Shown here: piece by piece, positions 26,890 to 39,200 of the stretch
Layout: each line of letters starts with the position of its first letter
Numbering within the stretch: the first letter of the stretch is position 1
Assembly: GCA_013396915.1 (NCBI GenBank)
Contig: VWZL01004333.1
Coordinates: forward strand, 281,059-345,058
Reading direction: 5' to 3'
Length of the DNA stretch: 64,000 nt
Source: Stercorarius parasiticus
Lineage: Eukaryota > Chordata > Aves > Charadriiformes > Stercorariidae
Translations under genes and position numbers: made by a program
Notes under the pieces: generated by a model
Told to the model about the DNA's origin: nothing
Database searches by the model: none
The model's input: only the letters and a program-made list of their open reading frames with translations

Positions 26890-27235
26890 AGCAGATATCC
26901 ACCTACAGACCATGGAGGACCCCATGCCAAGAGGAGATGGATGCACCTGAAGGAGGCTGTGACCCCATGGGAAGCCTGCACTGGAGTAGACTCTTGGCAG
27001 AACCTGTGACCCTGTGGAGAGAGAAGCTCACTGTGGAGCAGGTTTGCTGGCAGGACCTGTAGCTCCATGGTGGACCCACACTGGAGTGGTCTGTTCCTGA
27101 AGGACTGCACCCTGTGGAAAGGAGCCATGCTGGAGCAGTTCGTGAAGAACTGTGGCCCATGGGAAAAGTTCATGTTGGAGACGTTCATGAAGGACTACCT
27201 CCTGTGGGTGGGACCCCACACTGGACCAGGGGAAC
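26890..27235 (+). repeat. Imperfect ~45-50 bp tandem repeats inside LTR
   Basis: About seven degenerate units each contain a CCATGGG/CCTGTGG-like word, then CACTGGAG or TGCTGGAG, then CAGG or GAAGGAC. Examples are CTGTGACCCCATGGGAAG, CTGTGACCCTGTGGAGAG, CTGTAGCTCCATGGTGGA, TGCACCCTGTGGAAAGG and TGTGGCCCATGGGAAAAG. The unit is often close to a multiple of three, so open frames run through it on both strands (for example 26784-27188 minus). These are by-products of the repeat, not evidence of a protein. Confidence 0.75.
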
Positions 27236-27432
27236 AATGTAAGGAGGAAGGAGTGTCAGAGACAACACATAATAAAATGATCACAATCTCCATTCCTCGT
27301 CCCCCTGTGCCACTTAGGGGAGGAGAGAGAGAAATTGGGAGTGAAGTTGAGCCCAGGGAGAAGGGAAGGGTGGGAGGAAGGTGTTTTAAGATTGTACTTA
27401 CTTCTCAGTATCCTGCTCTGATTTAGCTTGGC

Positions 27433-27438
27433 AATAAA
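27433..27438 (+). terminator. LTR polyadenylation signal AATAAA
   Basis: A canonical AATAAA hexamer in GGCAATAAATTAG, about 190 bases before the LTR right end. It is placed as expected for the R/U5 region of an LTR on the plus strand. Confidence 0.7.
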
Positions 27439-27621
27439 TTAGATTAATTTTCCTGTGTCAAGTCTGCTTTGCCCATGTTGGTAATTGCTGAGTAATCTCC
27501 CTGTCCTTACCTCCACCGATGAGCCTTTTGTCAAATTTTCTCTACCCTGTCCAGTTGAGGAGGGGGAGTGATAGAGCAGCTCAGTGGGCACCTGATGGCT
27601 AGCCAAGATCAACCCACCACA

Positions 27622-30600
27622 AACAGTGACTCCTCTCCCAGAGCAACAGGTGACAGTTTTCTGGGAGGTATCCTTCGTCAGTGCCAATGGTGGGGTGCTG
27701 ATATTCTTAGTAACAAAGCCTATCTCAGATGAGTCTTTCAGAGGACAGTCCTTTTTTAGTTGAAGAGAGATATCTGTTTTGGCTTGATGTAGGAGATCCT
27801 GCACCTCCTAACCTCCAGGATCATTCTGCTCACTATCCTTTCTTAATGCTCATAGTGCTCTCTTTCAACTAAACAAGGTATTATAGATAAAGAACTGTTT
27901 GTTTACTAGTACTGGCAAAAGCTAAAATGTTGCTCTTTTATGGAAAAAAACACCATGACAGGAAAAAAACCCAACAAACTGCAGCTCCTCAATGCCACAC
28001 TGTACTGTCTGCAACATTATAGTGTCCACTTTGTTGCCATTATTTTGAAAAAGCTGAAATTAGTCATTGTACCAGCAGGTGAAATTTTATATATAACTAA
28101 GGACATTTGCAATAGTGCAAGGTATTCAACTTACGCCAATTGAAGGTATAAGAAGGTTGGTTTTTAAGAATGCCACAGTTTAGACAACATGAAAAGTTTT
28201 CAAATTTCATTCAATGCCTAATGCAGACTATTAAAAGGAAGATTCACGATATAGAACACCAATCACTCACTTCAGCTAAAGAATAATGATACAATTTTAT
28301 GAGTTTGAAAATTCCCATGATAGCCACAAAGTATACACTTAGTATGTGTTCTTTGATGAATAGCATTAAAACTTGTAAAAATAATGAGGATGGTGAACAG
28401 AAACTACTGAAAATGGTCACCGTATTCTTAAACACAAGGGATCATAGTATTAAGTGATGCCAGTTTCTCTAAGTTGTCATTGTCCTGAAATTTCAAAATG
28501 ATGAAGTGTAACTATTTTAGGCAAGTTCTTTAATGTTGCAGAAATGGGTGAAATGCATCAAACAGGACTAGATTTGAAGTACAAGCAGCTTTGTCTTAAC
28601 TGCAGCATATAATTACCAGATAGCTTAAAGCCCGCATAGCTATTGGATATTGAAGCACAAAGCAAAGAGAATTTCTCCTGAATAAATACAATTATATAAT
28701 TACATTTGATATGCAATGAAACCTTTTAAAAAGTTTTTACATTTTGTCTTTTGGAGTGTTTACATTTGAAAAACTTACAAAGACTATGAATATGTTTATC
28801 TGTGCATGGACCATAACTACAAATTTAAAGTGAGAAAGTTCTCACCATGAAGGCCCAGAATTCAGGTGTGGAAGCAATTTTTTAGTCAACTAGCATTATT
28901 TTGTAATAATTTCATTCTTTCCATCTTTATCCTAAGTTTTATCTGTACAAGGTGTCACTTTCAGTCATATATTTACCTTGATCAAGATTCTGTCAACCTT
29001 CTTCCGTTAAGTGGTGTGCCATTTTGAGAACACTGCCTCCAAGGGATTTCTTATGGAAAGAATGGTTCAGCAGAGGAAGATTGGCAGAATTTGGACATCT
29101 GTGTCACAGCTTTATGTCCTCCAACAAAGATGGATATGCCAGAGTTCTCTTCTAATACTTTGGGATGATGAATGTATTAAACATTGTATTAGGATTTCAC
29201 ATGCAGCTTACCGTAATTGGTATGTGTTTTGGCTTGTTTATTTTTATCAAAATATCCTCTACTTATCCAGATAGTAGTTAGTCCTGCAATTACTTTGGCC
29301 TTTTCATTACCTCAGGATTCACTGAGACTAAAAAGAAATCCCGGTCTAAAGCATAGTAAACATGAGCAGTAGTAGCTACGATAATTCTTCCACAGTTGTG
29401 ACAAGTGCCAAAACACTTTTAGTTGCTTATATAATTTAAATTATATAAATTAAATGTAAGCAAGTATCTTCCCTTTCAATTATTTTGAGATGAATAATAA
29501 AAAATGAAACACAGAAGCTATAACCAGCTGGCATATAGTAAACCTGAAGACTCAAGTTATATGAATTTCCTGAAAAGATCATGAGAGTACATGCAAAGAT
29601 CGTGTGTGACTTGCCCTGTTTCTTGATAAGAAAAAATATTTATTAGAACCATTAAGCTGTCATCTCTGTAAGTCCTTAGCTGCTTTACCCCCAATATTAT
29701 GAGGTTTCATTCCTGAGACTGATCCACAGGCAAAAGAATCCACATTAATTTATTGTTGTGCACAGCATTTAAAATGATCAGTACAACCTAATGATCTTGC
29801 TTACATTTTGCTTCATGTCATTAACGCGTATCCTTGGGTTGCATGTATCCACAATACTGAGGCAGTGGTTGAAAGCCCAGTTTAAGATCTTGTTTTATAT
29901 TGTCAAATAGCACCTGCATTACAACATTACCAACGATGATAAACTTTTTTAGAAAACTTTGATATCAATTAAACTATGGAAAAAGTTTCTACTCCTTACC
30001 CTTAAAAAAGTCAGTTCACTCATTATTAGGCATAGTTTGGCGTTTTATGGCTCTTCTGTGTCTTAACAAAAACTGGAACTGTTTGTATTATGTCAGTGTT
30101 GCGGTACTTCAGAAGCGAGTAGTGCTAGCAGAAGAGAGAAGTCTGGAAAGAAAGCAGGCTTTGGATTGTTTTCTAGAGCAAAACATTTCAGCTATCTGAG
30201 AGGTCTAAATCCTTGCTTTCTTTGATGATCTGGTTACCACCTAGGGGATATACAATTTTTTCAGTGCAAAAGGGAACGGCTTTGCATTAAATTTTTTAGT
30301 CACTCAATTTTCATCCTAATACAAGAACATTTTCCCAACTATGCGGGCAGTTGCTGTGACTGATTAAAGCAACAGCCCCAAAACTGATTTGTTTAAAACC
30401 TGTTGTTGTTGTTATTATTGCTATTTCCACCCTCATTATTCCATTGTCTCTTCCTATATTTTTGTGTCAACAAATGATCAGTCGTATGTATTGCCCATCT
30501 TGTTAAATCTGCTTGTCTCTCTGTTGCCTATGCCCTTTTGCTTTCATCTCTTCTTGCTGCAGTGCAGAGCACTGGTTTAAGGTGCCAGGTAGGATTAAAG

Positions 30601-33600
30601 GTATCCCAGGGAGAATTCGCCTTTGAAGTGGCAGAGAGTAAATGCTTCTTATCAGCTGTAAGTGCTCCCTGTGTCATTGGCTTTCATGGCTGTGGCATGT
30701 CATTTGTAAGGATCTCTTATTTCTGCATGCTGTAGTAGAAAGTAATCTGTCAGCTTTTTTGCAATGTAACAATTCACTGGCAGAGGCTGCTCTTGGTGGA
30801 TGATGGTGTGTGATTAGTGTTAAATTAGTATCATATAATACTCCTCTAATAGCAGAACACATGTTTAAATATGAATTTAAAATATATTATTCAGTTGTCT
30901 GGCTGATTATATTCTGTTGTTACAAATGTGCTGTGTAATAGCTGTGCCTTTTTTCCACCCTACGTGTTTCACCTGATTTAGGGAGGGCAGTGATCCCAAG
31001 GGTGAGTGGATTATCGAATAACAAGTCCCAACTACTAACACAGTATTCTGATTCAGAAATAAGTCCTTCTGGACATACCTGATGGGGAACTTTATAAGAA
31101 ATACAAAGGTATGATCAATAGATATTTATGTATAAATAACGGAATTTACCACCCTTCTTTGAGAAGCCTGTGTTGCCTATAAGTATTTGTAGGTAGAACA
31201 TGAACGAATTCTGAATTCTGAAAAATTTAAATCTAAATTGTTTTGTTAGTTGCCCAAGTTTAATAATATTTTGTATCCTTCATTATTACATGATAGAACA
31301 ATAAGTCTGTTGTTATACAGCATGTATTCAAGCAGATATCCGATTTTGCTACTGGTCATTTACACAATTGAAAATCTTGTTCAGGGACTATGCTCAAGCA
31401 TGCCATACACAAATATAATTTTCCAGAGGAGGTTCTGCCAATAAACTTGAACACTTTAATGTTTACAGTAGGTGAAGATGAAAGATTTCAAAGTGTGGAT
31501 GAATCATGCTTAAGTTCAAAATCAAAAGTTTCTTTTCTGAATTCCAGGGAATAAGCACGACAGTCCAAACACTTATATTTAACAAATAAACTGTTTATGC
31601 TCAGATTACTTCAGAGCTGAGAGTCAATCACTAAGCTGATATTTCCCAGCACTACTCCTTTCTAAAAATAAAGAAATTGCATACACACAAATAAACTTAT
31701 TTCAGTGATTTTCTATAAATGTGCATTATTAGAGTCCAAAGGACTGTTTCTGTTCTCACTTCTAGTGGTATAAAACAGAAAAAGCCCTCTTTAAGGTGAG
31801 AAAGTGTCTGAATTTTTTTTCAGCGACCAAAGATTAAGTCCATCAACTTTTAAATGTCAAAGATGAAATATATTAAGAAAATCTTAAGCATAGAAAGCGC
31901 CAAATAAAAATCCTATGGAAAACAGCTACTGTTATATTGTGCTAAAGAAGACAATCAAGGTTTTCTTAAGACTTGTACGATTTGCTTATGTAGATTTAAG
32001 GCTCTAGAGAAAGCAAAATACAGTTCTTCCATTATTCTGGTTTTATTTAATATTGTTTTCAATTGCCACTTTTAACATTCTTGTACTGCTAGAATGTATA
32101 TAGAAAGAGCTCAGATGGCAGAATTAGGAAATTTTTATGTGATTCAAGGTATTTTAACTCTTCTTTTTTCCTTACAATTGAAAGAAGGTCGTCTGACATA
32201 CTACTGCATTTTATATTATTTTTTTCTATGTATTTTAAGCAATATGCAAACGTAATGCCTGTTCTCACCTTTTACCTCATCCATCTAAAACCCCAACCTT
32301 CATATAACTTTGAATTTCTTTAATATCTTCCTATATTTTTTTCCATTAGACGCAGTTCTGGATGACTTAAGTTTTACAGGCTCTTAACTTTTCTAAGTTG
32401 GTTGACGTAGTTTCTCAACGGTGACAAACTTGCTGTGCATCAGAAGATATATATGTGTTTGGAAAATTTAGTACCAGCAAACCAATAAAGCCTCTCCAGA
32501 GAAAGGCTTGCTGAACATCGCACAGGAGCAACACATCAATCAATTTCTTAATGTAGTCACTTTACTCCTTCCTTCTTTCTCTTCATTTTATTTATTTATT
32601 TAAAGAATCAGGCCAGAGGAGGTAATTATTTCTGTAAAGCCTTAACTTTAGATGACCCCTTTGCATTCATCTCTTTATATTTTATTTATATTTTATTTTT
32701 CAAAATAGACCTGTTTCTCTCTATTGGAAGGGAGAGAACATATTTAATTCTTCAAGAAGGAATTTTTTTCAGCAAAAATAATTAATTTTTTGTAAAAAGA
32801 AAAGGATCTAAAAATACTAAATTTTATTTTTTAAAACTGTAATTAATAGCAACAACAAAATTTGCAACCACATTTTATGACTGGGCAGGTTAAAGATATG
32901 CCTCAACTCTAAGGTAAATAGAGGTGAAAATATTTAGAACAGCAGCATTGCCAGTGTATATTTATGCAAAGTTTTTATCAGAGCTCATTAAATGAGATCA
33001 GAACCTATAGCATAGTTTTGGTACTCCAATTTTTTAGGGAGCTTTGAAACCTGACAATAATAATGTACTTGTTCAACTTTAAATATACGAGAGGTTCTAG
33101 TGAAAAGAGTGGCATGACTTTAAAATGATGCACTTAATGTTAGAGAAAAAGTGTTCGCAGATCTTTACAGAACAGAACAGAACAAAGGCAATGCTTGCTG
33201 GTAGATGGAAATGGAAGATACAGTTAGTGAAAGAATTTTATGTGGCCATTCATATAGTCATATCTCCTGATCAGGACAGTCTGGGAACATGCTGCTTGAT
33301 AATTATCACAACAGAACTGTGAAAATATCCCTACCCATTCTGACAGCAACAGGTCAGAGAAAAATGTCCATTCCAGTAAGAATTAGACAGGACTCATCAG
33401 AACTGCATCTGCATGTTAGCTATATTATTATAGAATTACAGTAACTTGAAAACCCTGGTTTTCATTTCCCTTCATTCTTCCAGAAAGTGTTCTTCGTGCC
33501 CTTCATGTTCCTGATTTTGTGTGATCTTAGATGCTATTGGCAAACTAAGGACTTGTTGGACAAGTAAAGCCATATTTGAAAGGAAGCACATGACAGAGTG

Positions 33601-34455
33601 GGGTAGACTTCTAGAGCTTTCGAAATGACAGTAATAGGATTTGGACTCAGATTTGTACGGATCATGGATGCTAAAAAATATCAGTATTCCACAGCAATTG
33701 CTACGTGGCTCCACAGACAAGTGTCTTATTAGGATATGTCTCAAACAGAAAGTAGGCAGAGAGGTTAGGCAATATAACCTCTGGAATGTTTGAAAATTTT
33801 TTCTCAATGTCATTATTATTTCATGGATATCATTTCAAATCTTTGTGGAAATATTAGGTACTAGGAGTGTTAATTACTAAATAGTCACATAACAAAGAGC
33901 AGCAAATTGCTCACAATAGATTATTTGAACTGGTTCATGATGCAGAGAAATTCTGAAAATGATGCATTGCATAGAATGGAAAAAATGAAATTCAAAATCT
34001 AATGGAATATTGTCAAACACGCCGATATTTTCTCTTCTCTATTTTCTTTCTTGCTTTGAATGTGGGCTCTTTTGTATTTTTTTTGGTCAAATACAATTTG
34101 AGAGTTTACATAAGATCTGATAAATTTTTTCAACCTTTCCTCATTTCCTTGCCTTTACAAAACAAATTTGGTAGGCCATACCTATGAATCTGCCATGTTT
34201 TTGACATCCCCTCTGTATTAATACACAATTGAAAGGCAAATTTTAGTTCCCAGTTTCTCTGTTTTGATAAAAATTGTGCTCCTTTAGTCAGAAAATTCCT
34301 CAATTAACCACATGAACTGAGATTTATTATGTTTACTTGTTTGAATACTACTGTCATACGTGTAGTCATCTATGGAACCTCGGCCTCTACTATACATTTA
34401 ATTACAAATACAAATTATGTTAGGTCCTCAGTTGAAGTAAATTTGACACTTCAAA
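27622..34455. other. Unique AT-rich non-coding DNA
   Basis: No gene is recognised. The sequence is A/T-rich with many stops in each frame. It contains minor simple repeats: AGAAC units near 33168-33184, and a TTTATATTTTA duplication near 32673-32700. The open frames here are short and domain-free. I see no RNA genes or recognisable young transposons. Confidence 0.55.
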
Positions 34456-34509
34456 TATATATATATTTTTATATACATATAAAAATATATAAATACATAT
34501 ATATATATC
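34456..34509. repeat. AT-rich microsatellite with 15-bp palindrome
   Basis: A (TA)n-type tract contains an inverted repeat. The 15-base left arm at 34460-34474 (TATATATTTTTATAT) and the right arm at 34477-34491 (ATATAAAAATATATA) are exact reverse complements separated by AC. It could extrude as a cruciform or hairpin and is likely to vary in length. Confidence 0.9.
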
Positions 34510-36929
34510 AGTTAAAGGTTTGATCCATTTAGTGCACACTAAGTATAAATTGGTACTGTGTATGCCAAGGAACAGGTATAAATGACAATATCTTGCAGGA
34601 TATGAGCCAATAGATTGTTGGCTCTGCACGACCTGAATTGCAAGTGACATCCTGCTAGGTCATCCATTCTGCTAAGTCCTCTGAAAAGAGAAATGTAGCA
34701 ATAATACGAAAGGTCCAGTGGCATGAGGTAAAAAATAAATAATAGCAATAGCACAGAAGTCTACATTTGGACTTTCAGTTAGATTTGGGTTTTTTTGTTT
34801 CTTGTTTTTTTAAATGAGCCTTCAAAATTTGAAACTGGATCTACAATTAAAGGTTTGGACTTGTGTCTGCAGCCAATGGGTATTTGAGGCTGCAAAACTG
34901 AAAATTTAATTTAAATAGATCTTGGAATGTCTTGGTTTCTTAGTATGTTCGCTCTATCTAGACTTTACCTGAACTGTGGACATGTCACCTAATGGCAACA
35001 TGTAGTAAACTTACAAAGCAACCAAACTTTATATGGTCAGATAAAAAATAAATTCATTAAATATTATTGTCCTTGCAAGATTGAAATGCATTGGGCTGAA
35101 GATGAATGTGGTAAGAAAAGGGAGCATCAGGCTCTAGTTAAGGATAAATTTTCTGTTTATTTTAACAGAAATATTCCCCCAAGCAGGATAGCAACACTTT
35201 TACCTATTTACAGAAGTTATATTATTAATATGTTACCTTGTGTATGTTGGGATTCATAGTGTTTTAACTATCTAGGCAGGTTATCTACATTTTTGTTTTT
35301 GCAATACAAAAAAGATTTTCTCTGATAGACAGTTCATGAATCATGATTAATGTTAGAAAACTCCCTTGAAGTATTAATTTGCTTCACATACCAAGAAAAA
35401 TCATTAGTAATAAGTTTTACCCTATTAGTAGAGTTTTATAGATGGGTTTATTTATTTCTTTAAATCTTCATGTTGATTGTGTTTATAAGACTCAACATGA
35501 TAAGAACAAATAAACCCTTTTGGGCAAAAAATGAAAAAGAAAACCCCACAAATTAACAGGTTCAGCAAGATTAATTTATTTCCATCATTTATTTTCAACA
35601 TATGCTTGACAGCTATCAGGGGTTATATTTGCACTGTTGTAGTGTTAATCAATGGTAAAAGCAGTCAAAGAAATGTTAAAAATGCACAAGGAAAAATGAA
35701 ATCCGTGTTAAAAGAACTTGGACATGCTTGTAGCATTAAGAAGATACATTGTGGCTTCACTCATCACTCCGTACTGTGAGCCATTGCCCTGCAATTTGCA
35801 GTTTCCGTATCCATAAGTTATCTGGGAGTTCTTCAATTGATTTTATTGGTCATTTTATCACTATAGACTATGATGGCTGGTGTCCTAAAGAAGTGTAGAG
35901 CTTACTAAGGTATTTTCTCTGTCTCCTGGTCTCATTATCTCATCTACATGTAATTACACATACATAGCATTAAGCATTCTTTATATAAGACACAGAAGCA
36001 GTCCATGGAAAGAGATCAGAACACAGGTCTCCTCTGCTGGTGTCCTACTTTATTGGTTGGGAAGGAACTGTATTCCCCATTGCTCCTTTTTTCTGGACCA
36101 AACAAAAATACTGAATCCTTTTTTGAGAATTTTCAAAGCTACAGCAGGAGAATGGAAATGTGTGACTGCTTGAAACACTTCAGTGTGGTGCCTCGTGCTG
36201 GCTTGAGTCCTTTCACGCTAAGGAGGACATTTTACACAGGTGTTCTACTCTCTCTGAACTAACACATAGAAAAGGCAGAAATGTACAGTCATCTCTCTCT
36301 TGTTTCACTGTGATCTCGAATAAAAACATTTGTGCCCTCTGTCGTTTCTACAGAGATTACTCCTAACATGAGACTGGTCCTATCAGGTTCTGAGGATCCC
36401 AATGAGACATATTCGTGACCTTGGTGCTGAACTGCTTAGGTCCATTAAGATGGAAGATGTCCTCAGTATTTATTAAAGTAAAGAAGATTTATAGGCAGTT
36501 TAGGCAACTCTGTTGATTAAAACTGATACATATATATAATTTAGGCACCCATCTCCTAAGTAAGTAAGAAAAAGTCTGAGCATGAGTTTAAAGAGATTAC
36601 GATTAGAGTCTTAATAAAACTAGCTCACAATTCTTATATATGTTATGTAAGGCAATTTTATGAAAAGTTTCATTTCTGTGCATAAGCTCTGTTCTGAATG
36701 TTACATGCCCTGAATTGCATGTTCTGCATTTATGTAACACTTTCCTAGCTTACTGTTTTTCAGAAGACAATTGACACTTTTTACCTTTTACGGACAAATG
36801 TAATCTAAAAACATTTGGGATAACCTCTTCGTCCCATTGCAGTCGATGGATAAATTTCTTCTGGTTTACTTTGCTTTCTACTTCTCTCAGCAGCTAACTA
36901 ACCATACCACTTTATTGTCTATAACGTGA

Positions 36930-37085
36930 GAGGTCAGATCTAAGGTCCACTGAAGTCAATAGGCACCTCTCAAATGACTTAAATAGGATATAGATAAAAC
37001 TCTGAGCTTACAGTTCATATGAGAAGTGACACATAAAAAGTAAGTTTATTCTTCCATTTTACAGAAAAGGAGCTTCACACTAATA
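36930..37085 (+). mobile_element. Possible ancient SINE/LINE trace
   Basis: GGTCCACTGAAGTCAATAGG (about 36946) and TTCCATTTTACAGAAAAGGA (37051-37070) resemble two words often seen in old amniote repeats: a 'TGAAGTCAATGG' word in ancient LINE-derived sequence, and 'CCATTTTACAGATGAGG' in MIR-type SINEs. Both matches are short and the connecting sequence is not diagnostic. Confidence 0.3.
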
Positions 37086-37389
37086 TGTCTCAGAAGTTAT
37101 TGCCATGATATGCAAGAAATTCTGAATGCAAGTGGGCTTCCTACTTTGTACATAGAATTATAACACTCAGCAGAGGAACACTCAGCTGTTGGAAAATGGA
37201 AATTAACTTTTGAAAATGAGGTAACAAAATATGCTGCTCTTGCATAATTGGGTTTCTCATCACTTCGTACAAGCACAGGCAATGTTTACCGATGTGATGC
37301 TGAAGGATGCAAATATTTGCTTCACAAACAATAGGTGAGCCTTTAAAGATACTAGTTGAAGCTCTTGAAGTTAGCTGATTAGGGCCTGT

Positions 37390-37680
37390 GTGCCCATAAA
37401 AGTGCAGAGATTAAAAAAAAGGCTTGCAAATGTATTCATAATGAGAAAGGGGAAAGGGGTTGTGTTTGGGACATGATTAGCTGGTAATCAGTAAAGAACA
37501 AACTGATTATTAGCTGTTCAATTCTTGTCAGTCTTAGGGGATTCCACTCAGTGGCCTAATTAAACTGAGCTTGAAGTCCTCACATCTCCATTCAGTGGCA
37601 ATTTCATTATAATATTCAGTTCTTTGCATGAGCTTTGCCTTCCCTCTCTTTAATCATATGTTTTGCATTTGTGTAACACC
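37390..37680. promoter_or_regulatory. Candidate conserved non-coding element
   Basis: This is non-repetitive sequence rich in homeodomain-type cores. GATTAGCTGGTAATCAG (about 37476) is a near-palindromic pair of GATTA cores. CTGATTATTAGC and CCTAATTAAACTGAG follow, and then a CCCTCTCTTTAATCATATG stretch. Balanced composition, lack of simple repeats and dense ATTA/TAAT motifs resemble vertebrate developmental enhancers. This is by-eye inference; conservation cannot be tested here. Confidence 0.25.
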
Positions 37681-39060
37681 TTCCTTGATTAGTTTCTCTA
37701 CAGGATTAGCTTCTGATAACTGCATGGCTTATGAAAGCAAATGTCACATATAAGACAATCCAGATATTAGAATTTATTATCAACACTGGAATTAAAAAAA
37801 TCAACTAACGTAAACATTTTTAATTAAGATTTTCTTCAGATGGAAAACTATTAGCTCTTAAAAAGCTAATCATCTCTAGATGATGAAGTTGGTTGGTTTG
37901 GTTGTTTTTTTTTAAATGTCTGGAATAGTCCATGTCCACAAATACTAATGTGTTTGGTTGGCTCCAAGAGGCTCCACAAAGCTGAACTAAGGATCTCATC
38001 ACTACAGCTCAGCTGAAGGACCATGTGGTGCAGTAGACAAGCCTCAGTATGGCTGGACTATCACTTTTCCAGCAGAGGGCCTATGACACACATATACAAA
38101 GTACATCATTACCAAGAAAGATGGATAAGCTAGTTTGGATTCGGACTATTCTGAATATTTTCCCATTTCTAGAATTTTACTGATATTTAAATAACAACTT
38201 GTATTTTTTCCCCTTAGTTATTTTATATTGTGGCCTCATCTGTATTTTCTTTTTCTTGATGGAAATAAAATGGCAAACTGTGCTAATAAATTAAGATTTG
38301 CAGATGGATATTTAATCATGCCAGATGTATGACACATTGGAAACTTTAAGAGAAGACTTGTATTCTACTTCTTATTTGAGTATTACGAACCCTTTTATGC
38401 AAATCCAACATATACTGGTGCGCTTTAATTTCCGTCAGTACAGTTACTCCCGGTTCTCTTTTTGTGAAATAGGTAACAATTTAGAAGCAGAAAGGAAAAG
38501 AAATAAATTCCAAATCTTCCTCCCATGGAGGCATAGGCAGGGATTTAGGGGTATATGCTAGGTTCAAAGGGTGGGGTTTTTTTCAATCAAGATGATTACT
38601 ACTGTTGAATTCAGTGGGTTTTGCTATGCCAGAAGTTGGGATGGGGAGCATAAGCTGCCACAGAACTTATAAAATATACTGGCTATAAAATATATATCCT
38701 AAGTTCCCCATTTCTTTAGAGAAGATGAGGAGGGAGAGCCTGAGAGAGATTATTGTGTGGGTGTTTGCATATAAATATATACTACTGTGCTCCAGAGGAA
38801 AAGTGTATCAGTTAGCCGAAAAGACTACATTGTGGGGAGGGGAACATCAAAGACACTGTTGTAAAGTGTCATCTCCCAGAACTGCGAAAATACACTGTAA
38901 AGGCTTTCTTGGAACAATTTGTGTTTTTCTTTGGGTTGATTTTTGTCCTGTGCTGGCATATTTTTCTCCATTATTATCACTCCAAAATGTGTAATTCATT
39001 CACACGAGAGAACTTTTAATGGAGGTTTTAAAATGTAATAACAGTTAAATAAATCTCAAA

Positions 39061-39200
39061 CCATTTATACAGTTAGCTGTTGTTGTTACCCTCATTGTTT
39101 TAGCAAGGAAATCGAGGCATATGCTAAAGGTTGAATAGTGGTAAAGCAGAGATTAAAAGCCAGGAGTCCTGCCTCCCTTGACCCCATTTCATCTACTTTT
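39061..39200 (+). mobile_element. MIR-like SINE fragment
   Basis: GTTACCCTCATTGTTTTAGC, then AAGGAAATCGAGGCATA, GGTTGAATAGTGGTAAAGC and AGCCAGGAGTCCTGCCTCCC follow the order of the MIR consensus core and 3' half (cccattttaca-gaggaaactgaggca-ggttaa-agtggcagagc-gaacccaggtctg). Divergence is high, as expected of an amniote-age SINE. Boundaries are approximate. Confidence 0.6.

Larger units (their letters stand above)
26514..27621 (+). mobile_element. Solo-LTR-like avian endogenous retrovirus LTR
   Basis: It begins with TGTACTGGGTTTACG and ends with CAACCCACCACA, giving TG...CA termini about 1.1 kb apart. From the left there is a GC-rich U3 and a TATA-like ATATTTAAG at 26691-26699. A leader starting GAGAGGGGAATGAGAA (about 26733) follows, then a block of about 45-50 bp imperfect repeats (26890-27235). 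The poly-A signal AATAAA is at 27433-27438, with a U5-like tail after it. The overall pattern resembles a long LTR family I know from bird genomes, possibly ERVL-like, but I am not sure of the family name. No gag, pol or env sequence adjoins either end, so a solo LTR from LTR-LTR recombination is likely. The flanking bases (ATCAA left, AACAG right) are not a clean duplication. Confidence 0.75.
34510..39060. other. Unique AT-rich non-coding DNA
   Basis: No gene is recognised. The only parts that stand out are a possible ancient-repeat trace at 36930-37085 and a conserved-looking segment at 37390-37680, listed separately. The small open frames lack domains. Confidence 0.5.

Noticed and set aside
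26784..27188. 134-codon minus frame in the LTR
   Set aside because: It is produced by repeats whose unit is near a multiple of three. No retroviral domain on either strand.
27439..27804. 121-codon minus frame at the LTR right end
   Set aside because: It crosses the LTR boundary and is antisense to U5, with no known domain.
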